Origin: Panax quinquefolius | Lineage: Eukaryota > Streptophyta > Magnoliopsida > Apiales > Araliaceae | Reading direction: 5' to 3' | DNA length: 64,000 bases | Assembly (NCBI GenBank): GCA_020205615.1 | Contig: CM035153.1 | Span: forward strand, 80,241,853 to 80,305,852 | Translations under genes and position numbers: made by a program | In this document: positions 34,901-45,199 of the stretch, piece after piece | How positions within the stretch are numbered: the stretch's first letter is position 1 | Layout of the letters: every line of letters starts with the position of its first letter | The notes under the pieces: model-generated | Told to the model about the DNA's origin: nothing | The model's database searches: none | The model's input: the letters and a program-made list of their open reading frames with translations, nothing else

Positions 34901-36196
34901 AACGGTATTTGACTGTTAATAACTTCCATTCTAGACATCAAATGAGTCTGATTCTTTTTGCATATTAAAGACCACATTACAAGCTACACATAACAACTTA
35001 AAAACAACAAAAACCATAATAGAGCAAGGATCTGTGGCCACTGACATTTGTTGTCAGACCACAGAACCAAGCTTCCCAGATTTTGCAAATCTTCAAATCC
35101 GAGCTTCTAAATGTTACGGATCTAATATTTAGCAACCTAGATCATCATGAGACACTATAACCAACATATTCTAACATTTAAACACAACATTAAACATATG
35201 ATGGACAGAAATCAAGCTAGGGTTTTATACCTTTTCTTGGATCTATCTTGATTCTAGCTTCTGATTTGTTTATGGTAATGGTGGGGCTTTGTCTGGGACT
35301 GGTCTTAGCAATGAATTTCTTGGGTTATGAGTTGAGAGAGATTGTTTGAGGGTGTGTGCACAAAATGAGCTAGCAAGGGATTTTCTATCTCTCTCTCTCT
35401 ATCAATCTATTTATAGAGGTCTAACAATTGTGTGACTTACTATTATCCCCCATATTTGCGTTGTCCATTGGACAAAAATCCTTATCTTGTTCTTAAGTAT
35501 GCTTAGTGAGATTTCAACCAATGAGGTGTAGACAACATTGTACTTTTTGTAAGAAAGTAAGGTCATTAGCTATTTAAGGAAACTTGATTAGCCAAATTTG
35601 TTGCCTAAAAAGGCCTATTGTGGCCAGCTATGTTTATACTCTCTAATTCTTTATTTAGCTATTATTTTAATGCATAAATTAGATAAATCAAAAGTCTAAA
35701 ATACCCTTAATTATGTGGGCTAAGTTTGGGCTTGAATTGATTTCATATTGGGCTTCTCCCATAATTGTTTTGGGCCATTTAATAATCATAGCCCAACAAT
35801 TTTAATATATATTACCCAAGTTGTTTATTTAGGGTTTAAAATAAAATATAATTAGTTTGCAAAATTTATAATTAGGGTTTTCTTAATTTGATTAGGGTTT
35901 TAATCATACATGAACATTAGGGTTTATTATATAATAATTATAATTATCCTTGCTAATTTAGCAATTAGGGTTTATAATTAATAAATAGGTTTCCAAGAAA
36001 TTAATAAATCTAAATGTTAATTAGGGTTAATCATAAATCATATAACACAGTTATATAATAGACTTAAAATCACAACTGAGTTTCAAATTAGGGTTTCCCA
36101 CAATAAACTAGGGTTTGACATAATATACCATATTAAAAAAAAAATTTATACGCAAAATTTCTAATTTATTTGTATAGAAAATATTTGGTTGTTACA
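31912..36196 (-). mobile_element. Element D 5' LTR (right)
   Basis: Starts TGTAACAACC at 36196 and ends GGGGGCTTCTGA at 31912 on the element strand. Differences from the left LTR are scattered substitutions and short indels, clearly more than in Copia-2. TATA box at 35408-35415; hairpin at 34433-34472. No gene seen. Confidence 0.9.
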
Positions 36197-36201
36197 GCCT
36201 T
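36197..36201. repeat. Target site duplication of element D, right copy (GCCTT)
   Basis: Matches 24383-24387 exactly; Copia-1 gag resumes here. Confidence 0.92.
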
Positions 36202-36933
36202 TCCTTTAGCCTTCTTGGATTTCTTCTTTTTAGAAGATACCTTGGGCCTCTTCCTTTTCTTGGAAGAATCATCCACCAGTAAGACATGGTTCTTCTTGGA
36301 TGTGAAGTGACCTTCAGCAGTTTTCAACATGTTAAGTAACTCAGGCAAGTTGACGTCCAACTTATTCATGTGAAAATTCACAACAAATTGTGAGAAGGTG
36401 TCAAGGAGTGATTCCAAGATCAAATCTTGACTCAACTCCCCATACATGACTAACCCAAGCTGTCCAAGATTTTCAATAAAATTAATCATCTTTGGGACAC
36501 GAGTCTCAACAGTAGTTCTCTCAGTCATACGAGATCGGAAGAGCTCCTTAGATATTTCATATCTAGCAGTCCTACTTTGCTCACAGGTGCATCCATGGTG
36601 CAACAACATAGTAGGAGCATCCATGGTTTCATGCTAACGTTGAAGCTCGTTACTCATGGATGCGAGCATGATGCATTGAGCCACAAATGCATCATCTTTC
36701 CACTGTTTAAAAGTAGCAATCTCTTCCTTAGAGGCCGTCTCTGCAACTTTTGTAGGTACGAGCGAATTTAGGACATAAGAAATCTTTTCACCAGTGAGAT
36801 TAATTCTCAGATTCCTTAACCAGTCCGTGTAATTCGGTCTGGTCAGTTTGTTAGCATCAAGTATGCTATGCAATGAAATTAGTGAATGTGACATTTTCAA
36901 AATTCTGCATGTAAAATGATAATATTTTATCAA
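36202..36933 (-). pseudogene. gag: Copia-1 gag
   Basis: Two minus-strand frames. The first (from 36933) has ILDANKLTRPNYTDWLRNLR, typical of this Copia gag, and EIATFKQWKDDA. The second has TARYEISKELFRSRM, MKINFIENLGQLG-like text, LLNMLKTAEGH and a Lys-rich tail ending where D begins. Stop or shift near 36630, where Copia-3 reads HLQELYSEQ. The knuckle lies beyond D at about 24300-24345. Confidence 0.88.
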
Positions 36934-37546
36934 ACATTTATTTAATTAATTAATTTTACCAAAATAAATTAGGTCTTATTTTATATTTGTATCTCCCACT
37001 ATTTTCTTCAAACTATATTACCCTCATCTATATAGTTAGGCAAAATCTAATTAAAGTTTTTTCTAGTGAGAATAAAGATCACATTTCAAATATATACAGC
37101 CTTGTGGTGACACAACAAACTATATATAAGTAAATAGGTAGACAAATCATTGTCAATTACGTCATCATGCAACTCCTTATGTTTTGCCTTTTGGATTATT
37201 TTAATCAAGTGGTGGCACATCTGAATCAAAATTATCAAAGTTAAGTCCAACCTAGCATTTCCATATATTCAAAAAAGAAAAAAATTTATCCTTGTGGTGA
37301 CACAACAAAACAATATTGTTCAATTTTCTTTATAAGAATCAAATGTGATAAATTAACATCTTAAATACTTAATACTTGCCTTGTGGTGACACAACAAACT
37401 AATATTAAATATTTAATACTCTATTAATTTTATCATGCTAGAAGGCGACGTTCGATATTCTAAATATCTTTGAACGCTTAAGACTTAATATATAAAAACT
37501 TTGAGGTTTGTTATTAATTGTCTCATCTTGTTTAGCATGCATGAAT

Positions 37547-37597
<51 letters not shown>

Positions 37598-38106
37598 ATA
37601 TAATATGCGTCATATTATTAAACATGCGAAGCATACTTGCATAATATATATATATATAATACTATCATGCAAACATAGAATACTATATTCTACCCGGATT
37701 GATTATGGACTTTATTCTAATTTGGTTCACTAGAGCCTCCAAGTGAACCAAAAGGTTAAACCCTAGGGTGCAAGAATGAACATTTAAATATAACTATTAC
37801 ATTTAAACCCGGGCTTCATTACAAACTGGTCTTCGAGCGCTCCTTTCTCCTTGATCTTCGGTTCTTCAAAAAAAATTATAACTAATCCTATTACATAAAC
37901 TATTTAATTTAAATAGAAACCTTGATCAGCAGTCAAGGAGAAGTACATATGAGAGAGATAGAATTTACATCAAGAAGAAAACCAGAAAAGACGAGGTACA
38001 CATACCCCATTTAATAAAACCCATTCATTCAAGCATCCAACCAAAATAAATACATTCAATTGGTCAATAGTCTATAATCAATCCCATTTATTATCATACA
38101 TATCAT
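36934..38106 (-). other. Copia-1 leader with conserved hairpins
   Basis: Non-coding. TTGTGGTGACACAA stands at 37102, 37292 and 37381, all with perfect arms. The 11-bp stem is at 37721-37731 and 37742-37752. The AACATGC hairpin at 37621 has lost two pairs. An (AC)n(AT)n run is at 37550-37597. The leader stops at 38106 against an inverted LTR piece, so the primer site is missing. Confidence 0.65.
37550..37597. repeat. (AC)n(AT)n compound microsatellite
   Basis: AC run to about 37577, then AT run. Copia-2 and Copia-3 have only short AT runs here. Confidence 0.95.
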
Positions 38107-39651
38107 CCGAATAGATTGGTAGATACGTTGTTTGCTCACTGGATGAGGATGATTGATCTCATGATCATTTGTGTGGAGACACTAAAGCAAGTATGTAGGT
38201 GTTTATTGGAGAATGAGTTCACTGAACTAACTCGCTAAGGAATACCTAATGCAGTTTTACTTATCTTTCAATAGGAATTCCTGTAGTGATAGTAGTACAA
38301 ATGATCCTTAGACTTGAGATCATCATAGTATCTTATATATAATGAATTACACTTTGACTTATTCGTTAAGAAACATAGAGTATATCAAAGAGTATGCTTG
38401 GGTGTAATAAGTTGTATATGGAGATAATGAATGATCAATAAAAAAATCTACCACTTCTAGTAAAAGAAGAGAAATGTCCTATGTGATTCGATAAATGAAA
38501 ACCCAGGAATTGTTGGCCAAGGTGGAATAAAATTAGAAAGTAGTTTCTAATTTGCATTCATTCAGAGTTGTGCATTTGAGAATCAAAATACATATAATTA
38601 AATAAAATAAGACTTGACAATAATTCCATGTCTTATATTTAATTGGGACATTGTATGGTGGAAGGATTGAATTGTACGGTAACTATCTACTTAAAGGTTC
38701 TTTTATGATTAATGTTGAAATCTATATTATCTGAAAAGTCATTGATCGCTAGGGAGGCTTATCCCTATTGTAGAATAATTATTATTTATTTAAATAAAAT
38801 AATAGTTTAATTTATTTATTTAAATAAGATTAGAATTGTTCTAATTAATTTATTCACAGCCGGTTTAATATGAAGAACCTAAAGGGTCACACCATAAAAG
38901 GAAGAATAATTATTTAAGAAGTTAATGTCATAATCGTAATAATATGTTAAGTATATTTAATTGAATCTATGGTGATAGAATAAATTAAATAGCTTAATAT
39001 TTATTATTTAATATTTTGAAATATTAAATATAAATTAATAAGAGGAGTCTTATTAATATTATTACAATTATTATTATTTTAATTTCTAAAAGAGTTTAGG
39101 AATTAATTTAATATTCCTAATAGGATTAGGAGGCAAATTTAGTTAAAGGAGTTTAATTAATTATCCTTAATAATAATAGGGAGCAAAATTAATTAAAGGA
39201 GTTTAATTAAATAAATAATATCTTTTTTTAATAGGGTTACCTAATATCTTAATAGGAGGAGTGTTATATCAGATATTAGATATACGTAATTTCAATAGTT
39301 GGAGAGTACGCCACTAGGGTTTGAGCCAATACACCATTCTTCTTGAAAATTCTTCTTCCTTGGTGGATCACCTGTAGAGGTCGTACACTTGGGTGGCTAA
39401 CATTGATCAAATGAATGAATCTACCCGGAGATTCAAGGAGATTGATGAGAAGTAAGAGTTGAACTCGTACCTATGGAAGCTCGTATCTACAAGGGTATGA
39501 TTACATAAATTCTTGTTTTTTGTTTTAATTAATAATATGCATCAAGGATGGTCCAGGTAATTGGTTTGTGAAAAATTTTAAAATCTGATTTTATTTTTCT
39601 TTCGCTAATTTTACAATTTGATTTTGTTTTTGATTTTCATAAAGCCTAACA
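38107..39651 (+). mobile_element. Copia-family LTR, opposite orientation, 5' end missing
   Basis: It is the reverse complement of the other Copia LTRs in the window. It starts inside the LTR (about 275 bp missing) and ends with GCCTAACA. No primer site follows. The left edge joins the Copia-1 leader without a clean LTR end, so a deletion or rearrangement made this junction. It looks more diverged than the Copia-2 LTRs. Confidence 0.82.
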
Positions 39652-40238
39652 AGGATGTCCCACAAGAACCATAGCTCAAATCCCGAGTGACAACTACACA
39701 AGACAACATAACAGATAAACTTTGAAGACTTAGAGATCTGGTCATGGACCTATCTTTCCAGCTTCGTATAACCTCTAATCCCATGTCATTGTGTAGCTCT
39801 CGACAACAGCATTCCGAAAAGTTACATCACTCCTTTATTTGATGCCCATATTGAAAGTTATAAAGGTTCGAGCGGACAACACATAGCCCGAGTGCACGTA
39901 CTTCGAGACAACGAGACCCGCAAAGCCCGGGGTAGCCCAGGCAGATGCAGGTAGACCCGTGGCTGCCGCGGGTTGATCCACGACCATCTTGTTTTTAAAT
40001 ATAAGATTTTGGCAGCTCATTTGAAAAAAAAAAGAAAATAAATAGAAAAAAAGAAGAAACGAGAGAAAACCTTCCTAGAGTGCTCTAAACTTAGTGATTC
40101 TTCTTTCTAAACACTTGTAAGCTCGTGTTCTATATTATACTGAAGTTTAACTAGTGCAAACTGAGTTTTCAAGCCTCAAAAGCTATTTGGAATCTTTTTG
40201 GCAACCCACTGCAAGATATTTCAGATTTTTAATCTTTT
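39652..40238 (+). mobile_element. Fragment F: diverged Ogre/Tat-type LTR piece
   Basis: Matches LTR G at about 58255-58830 in order: CACAAGAACCATA, AATCCCATGTCATTG, TTCGAGCGGACA, GCACGTACTTCGAGAC and TTGGCA-CCCACTG. Identity looks modest. It is cut at the left by the LTR at 39651 and at the right by element E. Confidence 0.6.
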
Positions 40239-40630
40239 TGTTAGTTCCCAGAGGGCACATATTAGATCTAGAAGGGGGGGTTGAATAGATCCTTTTCATT
40301 TTCAAAAATCTTTTCCATTTTAGTTTGTATTGCTAATGAATTAGCATATGAAAAATACAAGAATCTTTTCAAGCATAGTGGAATAAGTAAAAGATCCCTT
40401 TCACTGATATATTTATAAACATTCATACATTATTCGTGGAGGTAGTTTAGTTGTAAGTTATTAATACATACATAACATTTATTAAAGTTAGGTACATAAT
40501 GTAAATGATTGAATGTAAAAGACACAAGGGATTTTAAGTGGTTCAGATACTCAAGCTCCTAATCCACTCTTCTGCTTCAAAGGGCAGAAATTCCACTAAG
40601 GAAGGGCAACACCCTAAATCAGTAAGATTC

Positions 40631-40756
40631 CTTCAAGGCCAGCAGCCTTGGAACTTTAGTTCACTAAGAACACTTCAAGCCCAGTAGGCTTGGAACTCTA
40701 GTTCTCTACAAAATCTTCAAGTCCAGCAGGCTTGGAACTTAATTTAGTCCCTCCAG
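40631..40756. repeat. 42-bp tandem repeat, three units, in the E LTR
   Basis: CTTCAAG starts units at 40631, 40673 and 40715. Each has a GCAG or GTAG word and CTTGGAACT. Confidence 0.85.
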
Positions 40757-41891
40757 ACAAGGACCTCTCATGCCCTGGCTATTTGTTGTTATTATAGTTG
40801 TTGTTGGTGCTTTGCTACTAAGATGTCTTAAAGCTTGAACATCTTTTGTACTTAGCAGCTTGACGTGGTCCTCTTTGCATTCTGCGTAGAGTTTGAACCA
40901 CCACTTCTCTGGTGCAGCTGATCTTCATATTGTTCATCTCATCTTCATCCGATGTTAGCTGTGCACCATCACCATTTAGGTTTGCTAAGTCTTTAAGCTT
41001 TTGGTAGAATTCGTCTGGCACTTAGAATTCTCTGAACCCTTCTTGAATGGTATGCAGACATGATTCTGCATCTGTTCTATTTCAGCTTTTGGTTCACGGT
41101 GATTTGTAGAGTGGCTTTCTGGATCTTCTTTGTGCTCTGCCACTTTTCTGAATGCTATCTTCTTGACCTTCTCGACTCTTAGCTTAGCTGCCATCTTTAG
41201 TAGCATTCTCATCCTTGTTGAGTGAAGCTTTAGTTTGTTCAAGTCCTTCTTCAAATCTGTTTCACTTCCACCTTCGTAGTCTCACTGCCATTGAGACTTG
41301 TTCTGTTCAGCTCTGGTGGAACTCATAGAGTCAACAATATAGCATTCCAACAACTTAACGATTCTTCAACTCAGGAACTCTTGATCTTTGAAGCTCTAAC
41401 TGATATATACTCCTTCACAATCATTTGAATTTCTTTACAGATCTCGAGTTATTTGGTACAGACTGCAGATGTGACATGACAGTCCCTTTTTCACTTTTCT
41501 GACACTGCAGTCTACAATTTTACGTACCCCATCAGAAATGTCACTTTAGCACGTCAGGCTGGTAGTCACCTTTATTTCTTCTTTTCGATTCCTCGATCAT
41601 AACATCCAGAGTTATCCTTCTACATCGATGCTCTCAATTAGCAATGTTCGAATATCAGTCTTCAGATTAAACCATTTTCAATGCTTCAATCTTTATATGA
41701 TCAAACTCTACGATTCTGATGCAGATGTTCTTGGACCTGATCGTAGTGTGTCTTGTTGAATGTTGCTCATTGACTGGTTGAGACAACACTACGATTCTAA
41801 AGAGTGTTTATTGGATCTTCAATGTAGATCACCTCTTCATTCTCTTGTGCAGTGTTGCAACACTTCTCTTTGCGTCGACTGATCTCAAGAA

Positions 41892-41896
41892 CTAAT
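41892..41896. repeat. Target site duplication, left copy (CTAAT)
   Basis: Repeated exactly at 43750-43754, on the other side of the solo LTR. Confidence 0.93.
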
Positions 41897-43749
41897 TGTT
41901 AGGTTTGTAATATTCAAGAACGCAATCAAATTGCTCAAAGTAAGTGGAAACGTGTAAAAATCAGAGTTTAAAATTTTTTACAAACCATATACCCAGATCA
42001 CCCTTTATGCACAATTATTAATTAAACGAAAAGATAAAGAATAAAATCATACCCTTGAAGATCGAGCTTCCTCAGGTACAAGTTCACCTCCAAATCCTTT
42101 CGCGTTCAACTTGAATTCACCGGGTTTGGTTCCTTCCTTTGATCAACGTTAGCCACCCAAGTGTTTGGCCTCTGGGGTGATCCACCAAGGAAGAAGAAGG
42201 ATTCAAGAAGATGGTGGTTGGCTAAACCCTAGTTTTTCTATCTCTATAGAAAAGGAGCGTACTCTCCAGACCATTGGAATTACCTATCTTTGATATCGAT
42301 ATAAGACTCCTCTTATATAGATATCAAATAACCTATTAAAATAAGGTATTATTTAATTAAACTCTTTTAATTAAATGGGCTCCTAATCTTATTAGGGATA
42401 ATTAATTAAACTCCTTTAACTAATTTTTCTTCCTAATCCAATTAGGAATATATACAAGTACTTATATTAAATTAATTCCTAAACTCTTTTAGAAATTAAA
42501 ATAATAATAATAATTGTAATAATATTAATAAGACTCCTCTTATTAATTTATATTTAATATTTCTAAAATATTAAATAATAAATATTAAGCTATTTAATTT
42601 ATTCTATCACCATAGATTAAATTAAATATACATAACATATTATTACGATTATGCCATTAACTTCTTAAATAATTATTCTTCCTTTTATGGTGTGACCCTT
42701 TAGGTTCTCCATATTAAACCTATTGTGAATAAATCAAATAGAAATAATTCTAATCTTATTTAAATAAATAAATTAAATAATTAATTTATTTAAATAAATA
42801 ATATTTATTCTACATAGGGATAAGCCTCCTAGCGATCAACAACTTTCCGAGATAATATAGATTTCAACATTAATCATAAAAGAACCTTTGAGTAAATAGT
42901 TACTGCAAATACAATTCAATCCTTCCACCATACAATGTCCCAATTAAATATAAGACATGGAATTCTTGTCAAGTCTTATTTTATTTAATTATATGTATTT
43001 CGATCCTTAAATGCACAACACCAAATAATGCAAATTAGAAACTCCTTTCTAATTTCATTTTGCCTTAACCAAGGACTACTAGGGTTGTCATTTATCGAAT
43101 CACATAGGACATTTCTCTTCTCTTAATAAGTGGTAGATTCTTTATTGATCATACATTATCTCCATGTACAACTTATTATACCCAAGCATACCCTTTGATA
43201 TACCCTAAGGGTCTTAAGGAATAAGTCAAAGTATAACTCATCATATACAAGATACTATGATGATCTCAAGTCCAAGGATCACTTGTACTACTATCACTAC
43301 AAGAATTCCTATTGGCGATGACAAGTAAAACTCCATTAGGTATTCCTTAGCGAGCCACGTTCAGTGAACTTATTCTCTAATAAGCACCTACATACTTGCT
43401 TTAGTGTCTCCACACAAATGATCATGAGATCAATCATCCTCATCCAATGAGCAAGCAACGTATGTACCAATCTATCCGGATTCACTAATCCCCAATTTAG
43501 TAATCCAAGGATTGGGAACTATTTTAGTTTTAAGCTTTCTAAGAATTTATATCTCATTAGAATGATCATTATCATTATTCTAAAAGCATTGCTTAAAACT
43601 ATGGGTTTATCACATATTATAAAACAGCATCATGTAGATAATTAAAAGCCTTTAATAAATTAATACTTTTTATTAATAAATGAATAAGATTGTTACAAAG
43701 TATATGCTTTATCATCAAACATGATTGGCTTGTGTGCATACTACTTTCA
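41897..43749 (-). mobile_element. Solo Copia LTR in the E LTR
   Basis: An 1853-bp LTR with both ends (TGTTAGG and TTTCA) and exact CTAAT duplications, without internal region. Solo LTRs arise by recombination between the two LTRs of an element. The duplicated target and flanks are E LTR sequence. Confidence 0.93.
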
Positions 43750-43754
43750 CTAAT
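43750..43754. repeat. Target site duplication, right copy (CTAAT)
   Basis: Matches 41892-41896. Confidence 0.93.
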
Positions 43755-44794
43755 AGCTTGACTTCATGTTCTGGCCTCTTTTGAATAGCAGGACACATCA
43801 GATTTGTGGCATGTCTAACTCTCTTTCTCCTTATGATCTAACATTCACTTATCATTAATGGTTTGACCCATACTTAATCACTTTCGCCTTGTTCCTTATA
43901 AGCTAGTTAGTAACTCTGTGTAAACTGCATCAGTTCCTGCTTTGTTTGGCAAACACTACGATCTTGGTTAATCCCAAGATTGTTGTCTTTTATTCTCTTG
44001 ACTACAACTGCACTTGTTGACTTTCTTTAGTTAGTCACTTTTACTAAAGTCTTCTTCTGATCGACTTAAGGAAGACTTCATCTTGAATGGCTGCACAACT
44101 CAATCTGGATATTGATTGGGTTGGTGCTTAGATCTTCTACTAGCTTGCATACCATTCATTGAGTGCTCTCTTGTTTCCTTCCGGTGGAATGTATCTTTGC
44201 AGCTCAGACCAGAGGCTCCATACTTTGGATATTCTAGGAGTGCTCATTTATTGAGAATTGTGTTAACTCTGCAATTCTGCCTTGGAGTTATGAGCACCTT
44301 TGTTGAAGCCTTAGTTCTGCAGATTGCGATTTAGCTTTGGTTCTGTAGACACTATAACTCCAAGATCAGATCTTGACAAACTACAATTTTTATCTTTGTG
44401 CTTGTTGTCCTCGTCTGATCTAGCTCGACTACGATATCTGCTTCTGATATGATCAGTAACTCTACTACTTCATGTGTGGCCTACGATTCTTGACTTGGCT
44501 CTGGCATATGCTCGGTCAGCTCTTAAACAGGCTGTTTCCACAATTCTAAACATGACTTCCTTAGCAGACTATGGCTCTGAGAAAGTTCTTCTCGACACAC
44601 TACGATCCTTCCTCATTTCTCCTGCCAGACTACAAACTCCAAGATCTACTATCTTATAGACTACGATTCCGTCTTGATAGTTCTTGAGTTTTCCTTGACT
44701 CTCCTGGCAGACTTATATGTAGGTGCATTGTTAGATGATCAGACATGCCTATCTAGTACATTATAAGATCAACCAAACAAGCTTGATCTTTCTA

Positions 44795-44802
44795 TATTTA
44801 TA
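44795..44802 (-). promoter_or_regulatory. TATA box of the E LTR
   Basis: TATAAATA on the minus strand, preceded by GTACAAGGGC. Confidence 0.5.
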
Positions 44803-45031
44803 GCCCTTGTACATCATTTCTTTTTAAGGACTTTACAAAGTTGTTTTGCTTATGCAGGATCAACTTAACATATTTGATCAATTCATTCTAAGTTCTTGTA
44901 CATATATTCTTATTAACTATCAAAGGACATTACAGCTTTCCTTAATACAAGCATACTTAAATATTCATTCATTTATATCATAATTAAATCATATATAAAT
45001 AGGAATAACATTCTCATGTATATTCCTAAAA

Positions 45032-45041
45032 ATCTCCCCTA
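45032..45041 (-). other. Element E polypurine tract
   Basis: On the minus strand AGGGGAGAT abuts the LTR start TTTTAGGAAT, as in Sirevirus-like elements where GGGGGAGAT precedes the LTR. Confidence 0.7.
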
Positions 45042-45199
45042 TTTTTAAAATAGGTAAGCATGAATGTCATTGATGATAATATGAAATTATATAAACTATG
45101 ACACTCTACATCCTGCATCCAGAACATACCTAACTAGATAGAGATGTACCATTTTTGCTCCACGTGTGTCTCCAAGATGACTGTTGATCAGCTACTCAG

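Larger units (their letters stand above)
24388..36196 (-). mobile_element. Element D: gag-only Gypsy element with 4.3-kb LTRs and no pol
   Basis: An 11.8-kb minus-strand element bounded by an exact GCCTT duplication in Copia-1 gag. LTRs span 24388-28643 and 31912-36196. The 3.27-kb inside holds, in element order, primer site, a broken coiled-coil ORF, an intact ORF with zinc-knuckle-like motifs, gag with one frameshift, the first residues of protease, about 230 bp of non-coding DNA and the polypurine tract. RT, RNase H and integrase are absent. It resembles Tekay-like chromoviruses in gag and primer site. It must have moved with enzymes from other elements, or lost pol after insertion. Confidence 0.92.
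11845..38106 (-). mobile_element. Copia-1: Ty1/Copia element in three pieces, both LTRs missing
   Basis: The pieces are 11845-13878 (RNase H, RT, integrase end), 23227-24387 (integrase core, GAG-pre-INT, protease, knuckle) and 36197-38106 (gag and leader). They are collinear on the minus strand and match Copia-3. Copia-2 and D separate them, each bounded by exact 5-bp target copies. The 3' end is cut by fragment H, so polypurine tract and 3' LTR are absent; the 5' end is cut at 38106 by an inverted LTR piece, so primer site and 5' LTR are absent. Confidence 0.88.
40239..45031 (-). mobile_element. Element E 3' LTR, interrupted by a solo Copia LTR
   Basis: Without the insert it is about 2.9 kb. 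On the element strand the start has decayed from TG to TT (TTTTAGGAATATAC) and the end is CTAACA. TATA box at 44795-44802. It holds a 3 x 42-bp tandem repeat (40631-40756) and seven CTACGAT words (41707, 41793, 43951, 44427, 44480, 44599 and 44660, approximate). Short frames such as 40818-41254 and 44116-44659 look accidental. Confidence 0.72.

Noticed and set aside
44116..44659. Two plus-strand frames of 61-72 codons in the E LTR
   Set aside because: No homology, not conserved, inside an LTR with repeated CTACGAT words.
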